NCBI GenBank assembly: GCA_922989275.2
Contig: OV277863.1
Location: forward strand, 18,628,001-18,692,000
Direction of reading: 5' to 3'
DNA: 64,000 nucleotides
Origin: Gari tellinella
Lineage: Eukaryota > Mollusca > Bivalvia > Cardiida > Psammobiidae
The position numbers and the translations under genes are program-made. Numbering within the stretch: position 1 is the stretch's first letter; each line of letters opens with the position of its first letter. Under the pieces are notes generated by a model. The model had not been told where the DNA came from and searched no databases. It saw nothing but the letters and a program-made list of their open reading frames with translations. Positions 44,992 to 56,849 of this stretch are shown in pieces.

Positions 44992-47900
44992 ATGTGTTTA
45001 GCCCAAGGCAGTCCATCAACCAAAGAGGATCAGATATACGGATAAGTACATTTATTCACTCAGTCAATTATCACCTTATTCTAAACCTGATCCCCTTCTA
45101 TTATCTAGATTGAAAGAGTTAGGTCTTTATGACTTTGGGCAATTTGGATTAGCAAAGTATAGGGGTACAAAAGGGGGTAAATCCAAACTGAAACGCATTT
45201 GGGATACAAATGATGGCATTCATCATGACATTATTACAGAATTACCACAGTCAATAGAAGTTGTTTCCAGTACTTGTCAAACAAATAGTAAACTTGAAAT
45301 CTCAGTTGAACCTCCTAAAGCAAATACACAAAATCTCATTCATGTAAAGTATGAACAGCCCATGTCCACCAAACCTCAAAAGCAAATTAACGTCTGCAGT
45401 TTAAACCCAAGATCAGTAAAAAATAAAGCTTTGGCTATACATGACTATATAATCTCAAATGATATTGATGTAATGGCCGTCACTGAGACCTGGCTTGGTA
45501 GTGCTGCAGATAAACCGTGCTTAGGTGAACTGGTTCCTGACAGCTATAAGATCAAACATGTTCCTCGCTGTAGTGGAAGCCGGGGTGGTGGGGTGGGGCT
45601 CATATATAAGGCATCAATTGATGTTAAACTCCTTTCCTCTACCAAAGATAATGATTTTTCAACTTTTGAGCACATTGACTGTACTTTAAGCATCAACTAT
45701 TTCACAGTGCGTCTAGCAGTCATCTACAGACCCCCTCCATCCACGGCAAACGGTCTAAAAATCTCAGACTTTCTTGACAAGGAATGGCCACTTTTCTTAT
45801 CGAAATGTTCAACCATTGATAAACAAATCATCATTGTAGGGGATTTAAACCTTCATCTTGATATCTCAAACGATAGGAACACTGTCAATTTCGTCAGTAC
45901 AATGGATTCATTTGGTTTTCAACAGCATGTCAAAGAAGCCACTCATGTCGGGGGACACACTCTTGACGTTGTTATAACAAGAGATAACGAAGACTGTGTG
46001 TCAAATATCGAAATCACTGACCCTGGACTATCTGACAGTAGTGGCAAAATCTCAAGAGACCATTTCTCTGTGTCTTTCAGAGCAAAGGCAGAAAAACCTC
46101 CGCCCATCAGAAAAACTGTTTCATTTCAAAAGCTTAGGGACATTAATGTCGATTTATTTAAAAGAGATATCCTTAACTCAGATTCAATTAAAGAAATTCT
46201 GAAAATGACAGATATTGACGAAATTGTCGGTGTATACACACATGAACTTAAAGCCCTGATCAATAAGCATGCACCATTGAAAACTAAGACCATAACTCTC
46301 AGGCCATCATGTCCATGGTACACCCAAGAACTTCACGATGCTAAACATTTAAAGCGTAAGCTGGAACGAAAGTGGAAATTATCAAAACTCATAATTGATC
46401 ATCAACTGTATCGAGAACAGTGTGCTAAAGTGAACAAACTATTAGCAGAGTCAAAGGTTAATTTTTACACAGAAAAAGTAGAATCCTGTCAACAGGACTC
46501 GAAGAGTCTTTTTAAAGTCACTAAGCATCTCCTGGGTGCAAACAGTGAAATTGCACTGCCAAAAAATGGGTCCTCAAAACAACTTGCGCATGATTTCAGC
46601 GACTTTTTTATTGAAAAGGTGGACAAAATACGAACAGGCATTGCCTCTGAATCAATGTCATGCACCCCAGTCATCACAGAAACGTTCTTTAGAAAGCTTT
46701 GACTCTGCTACAGCAGCAGAAATTGGGGAGATTGTGAAGGCATCCCCATGTAAGTCCTATGAACTCGACCCAATACCTACATGGCTTTTAAAGTTATGCC
46801 TTGACGAGCTCCTACCGTCGTTAACAAAAATTGTGAACTCTTCGCTGGAATCTGCGTATGTTCCAAAAGAATTCAAAAAGTCGCATGTAAGACCTCTTTT
46901 GAAAAAACCTGATCTCGATACAAATGATCTTAAGAACTACAGGCCTGTATCAAATTTGCCATTTCTCTCAAAAGTATTAGAAAAAGGTAGTAGACAAACG
47001 CATTGAGTCCCATTTGACCACAAACAATCTGCATGAACAACATCAGTCAGCATATCGTAAGCATCACTCTACAGAAACTGCTCTTCTAAAAGTTCAAAAT
47101 GACATCTTGCAATATCTTGATAAGAATGAAATCACAATTCTGGTGATGCTTGACCTATCTGCCGCATTCGACACAATTGATCATGAAACATTACTCAATC
47201 GCCTTGAAAAAGACTTCAAAATTATTGGAAACCCACTAAAGTGGATGACCTCATACCTGACCGACCGTTACCAAACAGTCGCGGTAGATGGCGAATTATC
47301 TGCCCCAGTTCAAATGAAATATAGTGTGCCACAGGGGTCAGTCCTTGGGCCGAAGAACTACATCTTGTACACAAAACCTGTCGGCTCAATTTGCAGAAAT
47401 CATCAGCTGGATCATCACTTCTATGCAGATGATTCACAGTTATACTTGTCATTTAAGCCTAAAGACACATCTTGTCAACAAGAAGCCCTTTCAAAAGTCG
47501 AAGGGTGTCTAAAAGACATAGTATCATGGATGCACCAGAACATGTTGAAGCTGAACACTGACAAAACTGAGGTCATACTGTTTCATTCAAAAAAAATTAA
47601 CGTTCCTGAAGATTTTCACGTACAAGTGGGAAACTCTAAAATCAAACCATCAGTATGTGTGAAGAATCTTGGTGCTAGATTAGATTCCCAAATGGATATG
47701 ACACAGCACATTAACGCTGTGTGCAGGTCTGGCTACTCACAGCTGCGGCAGATAGGTCATATTAGACAGTACCTTTCTCCAGAAGCTACAAAGACCTTGA
47801 TCAATTCTCTGGTCACTTCAAAAATTGACTACTGCAACTCACTGCTGTATGGGATTCCCCAAAACTCATTATGCAAACTACAGCGTGTGCAAAATACAGC

Positions 47901-48273
47901 AGCCCGCATCATTACCAGGACCACTCGGTACAATCACATCACTCCAGTCTTGAAGGATCTTCACTGGCTTCCAGTTCAACACAGAATTGAATTCAAAATT
48001 CTGACACTCACATACAAAGCCATGTGCAATGATTCTCCAAGGTACATTGTCAATATGCTTGACGTGTATAAACCTCGAAGAGAGCTGCGGTCTGCGACTA
48101 AATCAGTATCGCTGGTTGTACCGAGGAGTCGTTTGGTGAGGTTTGGAGACAGAAGTTTCATGCATGCAGCCCCAAAGCTCTGGAACAGTCTACCATCAGA
48201 CATCAGAGATGCGAGCTCAGTTGCAGTCTTCAAAAAACGTCTGAAAACTCACTTCTTTAATATGTATTATTAG
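44992..48273 (+). pseudogene. LINE endonuclease-reverse transcriptase, three frameshifts
   Basis: The N-terminal part (45110-46690) carries an APE-type endonuclease: VTETWLGSAADK, GSRGGGVGLIYK, LAVIYRPPPS, IIIVGDLNLHLD, HTLDVVITRD and SRDHFSVSF. The C-terminal part (46690-48273) is a reverse transcriptase: LKNYRPVSNLPFLSKVLEK, LVMLDLSAAFDTIDHETLL, YSVPQGSVLGP and the catalytic HHFYADDSQLYLSF (about 47413-47454). The frame is broken near 45040 (after a possible ATG at 44992), near 46690 and at an A run near 46986; otherwise all domains are present. The endonuclease would nick DNA and the reverse transcriptase copy RNA there. As written the copy cannot make one full-length protein, but the few lesions suggest it is young. 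Confidence 0.9.
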
Positions 48274-48420
48274 AACACTGCTACCTATGCGATATGTTCT
48301 TGCTGTAGATGTTGTGGGTTTAAATGGGAGTTCTGGCGTATTATCTGGTTTATGGTCTCTCAATTAGAGACATTTTTAGTTATTGTCGCATGCTATTTTT
48401 CTTAGTTATATTGCATTGGG

Positions 48421-49070
48421 CGGCCTTCATTTGGCGTTCTGCTATTGTTTCTATTGGTCGGCAATCATTAGCCGGTCGGTTCATTGCTGATTAATGGGGG
48501 TGATGTAATCGCCGTTTGGGGGCTGTCTTTTGTATGTTTATTTATGATTATTTAAGATCTAATTGTAGTTCTTTGTCTTTTCTCGGCAGCCTGCATTGGG
48601 CGCTTTACTATTATTTCTATCAGTCGGCAATCATTAGCCGGTCGGTTCATTGCTGATTGATGGGGGTAATGTGATCGTCTCCTGGGGCTGTCTTTTGTAT
48701 GTTTATTCATTTTTATCTTAGATAATTGTAGTTATTGTCTTTTCTCGACGGCCTGCATTGGGCGCTCATCTATTGTTTCTATCAGTCGTCAATCATTAGC
48801 CGGTCGGTTCATTGCTGATTGATGGGGGTAATGTGATCGCCGTTTGGGGGCTGTCTTTTGTATGTTTATCTAAGATCTAATTGTAGTTATAGTCATTTCT
48901 CGGCGGCCTGCTTTGGGCGCTCTACTATTATTTCTATCAGTCGGCAATCATTAGCCGGTCGGTTCATTGCTGATTGATGGGAGTGATGTGATCGCCATTT
49001 TGTGGGGCTGTCTTTTGTATGTTTATTCATGTTTATTTTAGATCTAATTGTAGTTATTTTGTCCTTTCTC
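48421..49070. repeat. Four tandem ~160-bp repeats in the LINE 3' UTR
   Basis: CGGCAATCATTAGCCGGTCG repeats in four units starting near 48421, 48584, 48747 and 48901. Each has TTCATTGCTGATTGATGGGG and GGGGCTGTCTTTTGTATGTT. Confidence 0.88.
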
Positions 49071-49179
49071 GCTTTGTAGGTACTTTTGTGTAATCTTATG
49101 TGAAGCGCTTTTGAACGCACTACCCCTGTGTGAAAAGAGCGCTATATAAATCTGGTATAATAATAAATAATAATAATGT

Positions 49180-49860
49180 TCCTACCATTAAAATACATGG
49201 CCGCCAGTGGGTGGTGAAAATTTTATCCGTGATGGTTTGTAGTGAACAATGTTCAACATTAAAAAATACATTCTTGTCTGAAACTACTTTTCCGAATTGA
49301 AGATACATATGGATCTAAGCGTACGCGAATGGTCCATGGGCAACCATCCACTAGATTTCTTTAATGTATTTCAATCTTAATTAAAGCATGACCGCCAGTG
49401 GTTGGGACAAGTTTTCCTTTAAGTTATATATTCATTGCTAACTTTAAACACCATTCTTGTCAGTAACTATACTGGTCAAAATAGAAAATAAATTAACACA
49501 AATAATTCATAGGCCTACCCTAGTGAAAATTCAGCAAAGATCACCTTGTTAGAGTGATAATTTACAGTTTTTCAAGTTCTGAGAACATGTTTATCTCACA
49601 AAAAGACCGCAGTTGTCATCGCTTAAAATTATGCTGACATCCAACTCTATTTATTTTGGTAGCATGTCCTTTTTGGATTTTGTTATGATTTAAATTATAT
49701 GAGGTATAGGCCTACAGGTCCATTTACGGGTCAATCGAAGGGAACCAGCGCAAAAAGGGAAGCTACTCTAATGCATTATTTAAAATCGAGAATAACAAGT
49801 TATTAAATGGGAATTCCATCCTTACTTTTTGCCGATTCTATCATTCAGGTATAATTTACT
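49180..49860. other. Repeat continuation; no gene
   Basis: GGCCGCCAGTGGGTGGTGAA (49200) and a second GACCGCCAGTGGTTGGGAC at 49390 belong to the element interrupted by the LINE. Nothing coding is seen. Confidence 0.5.
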
Positions 49861-49863
49861 CAG

Positions 49864-50122
49864 TAGTCGTATTCGACTGGCAAAACGTTAGCTATTCCAC
49901 CAATTGAGATTACACCACGTAACAGATCTGACCATTCAAAAAATTGTTTATGGATTATGTTTGGCGTCTATTGCTCAACGAACTCAACAAGGTTTACAAC
50001 CGATATATTTCGTACTCCACGGCGTGTCTACCATGACGTCACACTACCACTACCAGTCGAACAAAATATGTGCTCCACGAGATTTGGTTGCTCCACGAAA
50101 ACTCGCCAGTCGAAAACGCCTA
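49864..50122. mobile_element. MITE with TAGTCGTATTCGACTGG ends, first of a pair
   Basis: TAGTCGTATTCGACTGGCAA at the left faces GCCAGTCGAAAACGCCTA at the right. The interior has TTATGGATTATGTTTGGCGT and CTCCACGGCGTGTC. It lies 68 bp from a second copy in the same orientation. Confidence 0.78.
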
Positions 50123-50190
50123 CTGTCTTTATAACACTGCAACAATGGGCGATATTTTTATCCAATTACCTTATTTGTCTTGACTGTCAG

Positions 50191-50445
50191 TAGGCGTATT
50201 CGACTGGTAAAATGTTAGCTATTCCATCAATTGACATTACACCACGAAACAGATCTGACCAATGAAAAAAGTGTTTATGGATTGTGTTTGGCGTCTATTA
50301 CTCAACGAACTCAACAAGGGTTTACAACCGGTATCTTTCGTACTCCACGGCGTGTCGGACCATGACGTCACTCTACCAGTCGAACAAAATATGTGCTCCT
50401 AGAGATTTGGTTGGTCCACGAAAATTAGCCAGTCGAAAACGCCTA
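50191..50445. mobile_element. MITE with TAGGCGTATTCGACTGG ends, second of a pair
   Basis: TAGGCGTATTCGACTGGTAA faces GCCAGTCGAAAACGCCTA. It is about 90% alike to the copy at 49864-50122 by eye, including short internal differences. Confidence 0.8.
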
Positions 50446-51131
50446 ATGCTCGGAGAGAACTTTACACTGTCAAGAATTAGCACGTTCCCAGCACGATCGT
50501 TCTACATCTGAATATAATACGTCGTAGAATCCTATAAAGGATTTTACACGACATGTAGACTTTATAAATTGACTTCAGGTTTACAGATAGAGGATCAGCA
50601 ATAGATTGAAAAATCGGTTAAGCATTATTATGGTTTTTTTTCTGCTGGTATAACCTGTCTCTGTCTGTCTTGTCTGTCTGTATGTCTATGGTTTATGGTG
50701 AATTCGCCTAGAAACGAACTCGCCTACAATTAGATACCGGTATATAGTAACTTAATGGTGAATTCGCCTAGAAAGCAATTATATACTGATTGTTTTTAGC
50801 ACCAATTGTAAGGTATTGATAACATAACAAAACTTGTTTTCAGGTAGTGTTTACTATTATGGGATGATAAGTGTAACCCCTGATCTTCATATGCAGGTGT
50901 TAATAATTTTTCATGTAGACCTGTGCAAGCGACATTTATACTTTCGATATGTTAAATGATGTATTCTTCATTGGTATCATCCCCTTTCAAACATGTTGTC
51001 AAATCTGGGTGTAGTGATTAGGGGCTACACCGATCTTTCATTATGTTAAAAAAAATATGGATAAGAAAACAACAAGATAAGTTGATCCTCTACAAATATT
51101 TTTTTTATCTACTGGAGATGTATCTGTATTA

Positions 51132-52206
51132 CAGGGCAGCCAAAATAGAAAGTACCCCCTTTTGTATTCTAAATTATCAGCTTCTTATTCATAAACTGTA
51201 TTTTAATTTTATTTCATAGAAAGAAGCAGACGACATGAAATCATTGTGGCTAAATAACTTGCACATTGTATTGAAAATAAAAGGTCCATAACTCTTTTTC
51301 TGAAAACAGCATTTTTGCTTAGAACTTTTGTTCCATTGAATCGAAACAATTGTACTCATATTCAGCAGCTAGAACTTTTTCTGAAAGAAAATAAAATCAC
51401 ATTAGACTTTCATTCATGACAATATTAACGCCGTTATTGAGACTAGAAAGTCTTTTAATATCAAATTACCTCCCTTTGCATTGAAATAAGAACATACTTT
51501 AAGTGTTTAATTTTCGTTGCTTGTGTCATTTAACCTAAATGTTTTTACTGGAATACATTGGTGATCATATGGGCCTTTATAATCTCAAACAAAACTGAAG
51601 TTGATAAAGTACTTTTAAAGATATGGAGCTTGAAAATTTACTGAATGTATAGTAAAAGTTAACAAGTGGGTAACTTACTTTTTTGCTGCGTATATTAAAA
51701 TGGCCTGCAAATAGCCCCGATTTAAATCCAATAGAACACATGTGGGACGAAATAGGACGTCGTGTTCGAACAAATCAAACAATTAACACGGTAAATGACT
51801 TTGCATCAGCGTTACAAGTTAAATTGAACAATTTTCCTGCGTCATTATTACAGCGTTACGTCAACAGCGTTCGCCGCCGATTCGTGACATGCATTGGACA
51901 AAATGGTTGATTCATGAGATAATGACTCCAAATTAAATACTTACAGCCTATTTTGGGTGCTTATACCATATTCAAAATGGGTTTGTGAACCCAGTCTTAT
52001 CAAAGAAAGTGTCATTTTTGAAATTGACCCCTATGTCATTTCGCTCAATATTTTACAATAAAAAAAATATCGTGTCGACTACAATTTTTCACAGAACGTC
52101 ACTAAGGAATTGTTCTTCAATCCAGATCAAAAGAATAGTCAGAAAATATTTCAGTTCCTAGTATATAGATAGAAATATACGATGGGTACTTTCTTTTTTG
52201 GCTGAG
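51132..52206 (+). mobile_element. Tc1-like element, three-ended remnant
   Basis: The left end CAGCCAAAATAGAAAGTACC (after TA) faces TACTTTCTTTTTTGGCTGAG, then TA. An additional right-type end (ACTTACTTTTTTGCTGCG) lies at 51673-51690. The part after it encodes the transposase C-terminus (51702-51910). Confidence 0.85.
51702..51910 (+). pseudogene. Tc1-like transposase C-terminal fragment
   Basis: It reads WPANSPDLNPIEHMWDEIGR and VRRRFVTCIGQNG, the hallmark C-terminal part of Tc1-type DDE transposases; the E of PIEHMW lies at the usual third catalytic position. The DNA-binding domain and the first two catalytic aspartates are missing, so this is a remnant with no activity of its own. The equivalent in the related element at 16357-16570 has several stops. 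Confidence 0.88.
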
Positions 52207-52314
52207 TATACAATCAGTTCACTATATAATTGCTTTCTAGGCGAATTCACCAATTTGGTTACTATATATCTTATTGTAGGCGAGTTCGTCTCTTGGCGAA
52301 TTCACCAGCACCCC

Positions 52315-52640
52315 TGTCTATCTCGCTTTGTCCATCTCTCTACATCTGTCTTTCTCTTTGACAGATCTGTCTGTATTTCTGTCTGCCTGCCCCTCTCTGT
52401 ACCTGTCTCACTGCCTCTGTGTCTGTCTCTCACTGTCTATCTGTCTGTTTCGACAGATCTGCCTGTATTTCTGTCTGCCTGTCCCTCTCTGTACCTGTCT
52501 CACTGCCTCTGTGTCTGTCTCTCTCTCTCTCTGTCTCTCTCTCACACACTCTCTGTCTTTGTCTGGCTGTCTATCTGTATGTATGTCTGTCAGACATCTT
52601 TCTATTTGTCTCTCTGTCTCTCTGTCCCGCTGCGACTATG
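52315..52640. repeat. Simple repeat (CTGTCT/CTCT)
   Basis: Long CTGTCTGTCTCT-rich block. All overlapping open frames are low-complexity (Ser/Leu/Cys-rich) artefacts. Confidence 0.9.
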
Positions 52641-53004
52641 GACAAACTAACCTGTTTCACTCCAATATGCCAAATTCTGATGCAAAGATCACTTGCCTGA
52701 ATCTAAAACCACTTGGTCCAGGCATCAGGCAGGTAGGTCAGTGCTAAGACTGCTCTCTCTTTCTGCATGCATACGTGTGTTTTTGTATGTGAGTAAATGT
52801 TTAAATGATACTTAAATTCTTCCCTGCAGAATGAGTGGGAAACAAAAAAATCTCCCAGACATCGCCAACATTCAGCCAGACAAGCTTATCAAGTACCGTG
52901 TTAGTGATGACGGCTTGGAAGCAGAGGTGTTAATGCCAGGCTTGTGGTATACAGACTTTGACAAGAAAATTGGAGGTAACTGCAGATATATAGTCACTTT
53001 TGTT

Positions 53005-53673
53005 TTAACCCATTACTCTATAGCATGTTTCCATTTCTATAATAGGCAACTCTTTTAACTCTTTGAACCTGCATCATTTGCAAACAGTACACTTGTCCTA
53101 TGCAAACATTGAAGACCCTGATCAGAGGGGTTCCTTAATCAGGGTATACACTGTTTGTCATTTTGACATATATTGTAAAACTCAACCCTAAAAAGTCAAA
53201 AATGGACTAGACTAAATTGAAAACTATATAATTGTCCATTTGAGGTTTCAGGGAGGAAAGGGTTAACCCTTTACCTGATAGTATTGTTTCTAGTATTGAA
53301 GATATGTGACTACTTAAAGAAGGTTGAAAGTAAAGCAGAATGCGCCCTTAGGCGCATTCTGCTTTACTTTCAGCCTGCTTTAAGCTATTAACTGCTAGAA
53401 TAAGAAAAGTATTAAATATGACACATATTCATTACGGTATAATTTGGAACTATTTTATTCAGCGGATGAATAAAATGAATGTGCTAAAAGTCGCTTCTAT
53501 AAGGGAAAGGGTTAAACAGGTTGAAAGTTGCTCCTTAAAGTGCATTCTGCTTTGTTTTCAGCTTGCTACATCTGAACAGTCTGTCGAGATATTGAAAATA
53601 GTTCTTACAATGTGTATATAGTATATACTCATGACTGTATAAAAGATATCATTTAGTAAAGGAATGGGTGAAA
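53005..53673. mobile_element. Family A MITE containing a family B and a second family A MITE
   Basis: The outer copy starts TTAACCCATTACTCTATAGC and ends near GGAATGGGTGAA. At a TTAA it holds a family B copy (53055-53266, reversed) directly followed by a complete family A copy (53263-53515) that shares the TTAA between them. The inner A copy has a near-perfect hairpin (GAAAGTAAAGCAGAATGCGC facing GCGCATTCTGCTTTACTTTC, about 53323-53375). Confidence 0.8.
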
Positions 53674-54059
53674 CAATTCATTGAAAATCCCTTGACATAG
53701 TGTGTATCACAGTGCAGCACATTTGTATTGCTGAAAATTATTAAAAGAGCTGTTTTGTCGTAAAACTGTAAATACTTTTGTTTTTCTCGTTTATCTTGTT
53801 TCACTGTACTAGTCAGTAGTTAGAAGACGTAATGGCTCTCTATGAACTTGCTAGCAGTGTATACCAGTACCAGCCATTGCAACGTCTGCATGGATTGCTG
53901 CTGAACAAGACACTATTTGTGTTAAAAAAAAAAGATTTGCCTATATTGTTACAAAGCACAATACACGTACAATCCTAATATCTTAATAAAACTTTATAGT
54001 CTCAGTGATTCTTAAATTCATAATTAGAATCGCCTCTGAGTTATTCCTACTTATCTGGT

Positions 54060-54190
54060 ATATGCTTGAAATGAGCCTGAAAGTGTTCCCAAACCTTTCA
54101 TTGGCCAGATAGGCATGCTGCTCAAATATGACCAATCAAAAGCTTGAGAACAATCTCAGACTCAGCTTAAACACTTTGTAAGCATGGGAC
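54060..54190. mobile_element. Family G hairpin MITE in the pseudogene intron
   Basis: TGAAAGTGTTCCCAAACCTT and CTCAAATATGACCAATCAAA, then CAATCTCAGACTCAGCTTAA. It ends just before the second exon's acceptor. Confidence 0.55.
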
Positions 54191-55033
54191 CAGTCTTGAT
54201 TTCAAGTGACGTTGCATTTCATTTCAGGCAAGATGTCATATAAGTCAATTTTGAAATTCCATAAGAGCATTCGTTGGGTTGGCCTGATGCATGGACTTGT
54301 ACAGTTTCCCACCTTGATCCGTGGAACAATCAATTGACTATTTGTAGCAAGTGCAACTTATGAAATTTCAGAGAAGTTTCATGATATACGATACCAGTCT
54401 CACTTTGGAACCCTCTTTCAAACCAAAGCTAACATGTGGGTTTCGACAATTGGCAAAACATCAGTCTGTTTAACTATAGAACTTTTTGACACCAACAACC
54501 ATTTTTTGTCAAGGAATGTAACAAAATTTGTAATTGTTGATAGAAAGTCTAGGAAACCTAAACAATGGCCAAATTTTCTATCTGACATTTGTCAGAAATC
54601 CAGCAAACATTCACCAAAATTTGATGTAAAAAGAGCTTCTTTTCCAAAGGTTCCAATTAGCTCATTTCAGTTAAGTACAAAGGTGTTACACAGTGACTGT
54701 GATGGTAATATGCATACTAATCAGGTTAACTACACAAGGTGATGTTCAGATGCTGCAGCAGAAGCAGCCAAGAAAGGCTACTTTAGACACCTTAGAAGGC
54801 ATGTAGAGTTATATCCCCTGAAATACATAGAAAATCACTTTCATGGGGAGACCTTGGCTAATGATGAGGTGGTTGTTAATGTGTGGAAGGATGAAGAGGA
54901 CCCTAAATGCCTTTGGTCAACAGTTAGTTGTAAAGGGAAAGTGATTTATCACACAAAGATGGTATACTATGATGGACCCCAGCCCCTGTTGAATCCCATC
55001 TCGAATCAAAGTTATAAAGATGCTGAATTATAA

Positions 55034-56298
55034 CAAGAGCCGCATGCGGCTCTAAATCGCTCACCTGTTACCCATGTTTACGGTCATGGTAATGGACCAG
55101 TAATGATAAAATTCCACTATAAGCCATCACCGGTAAATTAACCCCACCCACAGGCAGCCATGTTGTTTGAGCTAGGAAGATTCTTTGAAGAAAACTGGCA
55201 AAGGGTCACCCATCATTACTTTTTTAAAAATATTCTTAAATCAGACCAATAGTTTCAGAGAAAAATATTTTTGAAAAATTTCTATACAGAAATATAAGGA
55301 AAACTTGCCCCACCCACTGGCGGCCATGATTTTTAAGATATCAAAATTATTTTAAGAAATTTGGTAGAGGGTCACCCATGGATCATTTGTGTAAAATTAT
55401 TTTCAATTTGGACCATCAGTTTCACAGAAGAAGATTTTAAAGTTTTAACTATACAGTATCATAAGGAAAACATGCCCCACCCACTGGCTGCCATGTTTTT
55501 TAAGATATCAAAATTATTTTAAGAAATCTGGTAGAGGGTCACCCATGGATCATTTGCGTACAATTATTTTCAATTTGGACCAGCAGTTTCACTGAAGAAG
55601 ATTTTTAAAGTTTTTACTATACAGTACCATAAGGAAAACGTGCCCCACCCACTGGCGGCCATGTTTTTTAAGATATCAAAATTATTTTAAGAAATCTGGT
55701 AGAGAGTCACCCATGGATCATTTGCGTACAATTATTTTCAATTTGGACCAGCAGTTTCACAGAAGAAGATTTTTAAAGTTTTTACTATACAGTATCATAA
55801 GGAAAACGTGCCCCACCCACTGGCGGCCATGTTTTTAAAGATATCAAAATTATTTTAAGAAATCTGGTAGAGGGTCACCCATGGATCATTTGTGTGAAAT
55901 TATTTTCAAATTGAATCAGCGGTTTCAGACAAGAAGATTTTTAAGTTTTTTAAGATAGGAACATTATTTTAAGAAATCTTATAGAAGGTCACCAATGGCA
56001 CATTTGGGTAAAATTATTTTCAATTCAGACCAGTAGTTTTTGACAAGAAGATTTTTAAAGTTTTTTCAATTGGTTGCCATGGCAACCACAATTTCGATTG
56101 GATGACCTATATTTCAAGAAATCTGAGAGAGTACCCTACAAGGAACAAACCTATGAAGTTTTAATGAAATTGACCCAGTAGTTTCCAAGAAGAAGATCTT
56201 TAAAGAAAAAGTTGACGACGGACGACGACGGACGACGACGACGACGGACACTGGGCGATCACAATAGCTCACCTTGGCACTTCCTGCCAGGTGAGCTA
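55034..56298. mobile_element. Insertion with AGCTCACC-type ends and five ~168-bp tandem repeats
   Basis: It starts after the copy 2 stop codon with AAGAGCCGCATGCGGCTCTA and CGCTCACCTG, and ends ATAGCTCACCTTGGCACTTC then CCAGGTGAGCTAA. Copy 1 lacks it. CCCCACCCACTGGCGGCCAT starts units near 55139, 55308, 55474, 55643 and 55811. A GACGACGG microsatellite precedes the right end. Non-coding. Confidence 0.75.
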
Positions 56299-56354
56299 AA
56301 AAGTAGCTCCCAAGGTAAAATTTATAAATTATAGCTTGAGAGCATACACAATGT

Positions 56355-56805
56355 AACTTCAGAAATTAAATACACAATGTACATGAAACGTGTCACCGCC
56401 AAATTTAACCGTCTTATTTAACCCTTTCACTGCATCGAGTGTCAAAGTCTTATTAGACGCAGCGTGGCGTTGCGTCTGATATGGCTTCAAACTGTCTGCA
56501 AAGTCGACTTTAGTCGCCTATGGCGATGTAAGCGTTCAGCTGCCGTCTCTTTAAAATATCAATTCAGTTTGTTATGAAATCATGCTTCATAATGGTTATG
56601 ATGTTAAATGTTACAGTATAGACTTTTTTGTTCATATTGTACTTATATATGTACTTCATGTAAAAAAACACTTATTTGGCGGACTACCAGAATATATATA
56701 ATTTACAAACAGCTGAGTTCCGGCTCAGATGGCGTTCAAAAGAAATCGGTACTGTTAATATACTCAAACGACAGGTTAAAATAAGTTTGTTTGAGTAGTT
56801 ATGTT
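56355..56805. repeat. Copy 2-specific sequence with TTAA-type MITE and family C-like core
   Basis: TTAACCCTTTCACTGCATCG is a TTAA-type left end. The core TTATTAGACGCAGCGTGGC faces GCGTCTGATATGGCTTCAAA. No matching sequence lies in block 1 between 40575 and 40590. Confidence 0.6.
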
Positions 56806-56849
56806 TCTTTCCATCATTGGTGATTGTCTCATATACAACTGTTTGGTCC

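Larger units (their letters stand above)
44800..49179 (+). mobile_element. Nearly full-length L2/CR1-like LINE
   Basis: A leader and ORF2-type region (endonuclease plus reverse transcriptase, about 44992-48273) are followed by a 3' UTR of four ~160-bp repeats. The terminal segment has AAAGAGCGCTATATAAATCT and a (TAA)n tail (49140-49179). GCGCTATATAAA with a TAA-type tail is typical of L2-related LINEs. The 5' edge is approximate. Confidence 0.82.
50696..52311. mobile_element. Foldback-like element with GGTGAATTCGCC ends, holding a Tc1-like remnant
   Basis: Left arm: GGTGAATTCGCCTAGAAAC, ACTCGCCTACAATTAG and a second GGTGAATTCGCCTAGAAAG (50696-50785). Right arm: the inverted set at 52226-52311 (CTTTCTAGGCGAATTCACC, TTGTAGGCGAGTTCG, TTGGCGAATTCACC). 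A Tc1-like element occupies 51132-52206. No target duplication was resolved because simple repeat flanks both sides. Confidence 0.78.
52830..55033 (+). pseudogene. Double hotdog-fold thioesterase-like gene, copy 2 (dead)
   Basis: Exon 52831-52975 (after TTCCCTGCAG, donor GTAACT) and exon 54228-55033 (after CATTTCATTTCAG) match copy 1 exon for exon. Exon 2 carries TGA stops at 54335-54337 and 54740-54742 (the latter at the Trp codon just after HTNQVNY). A small length change near 54975 shifts the last residues out of the copy 1 frame. The hotdog motif SDCDGNMHTNQVNY remains. The first exon and part of the second are still very similar to copy 1, so decay is recent or sequence was exchanged between copies. 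The 1.25-kb intron holds nested MITEs. Possible read-through is unlikely. Confidence 0.85.

Noticed and set aside
52198..52747. Overlapping open frames of 93-150 codons rich in Ser, Leu and Cys
   Set aside because: They are translations of a CTGTCT/CTCT simple repeat; all three frames are open for that reason.
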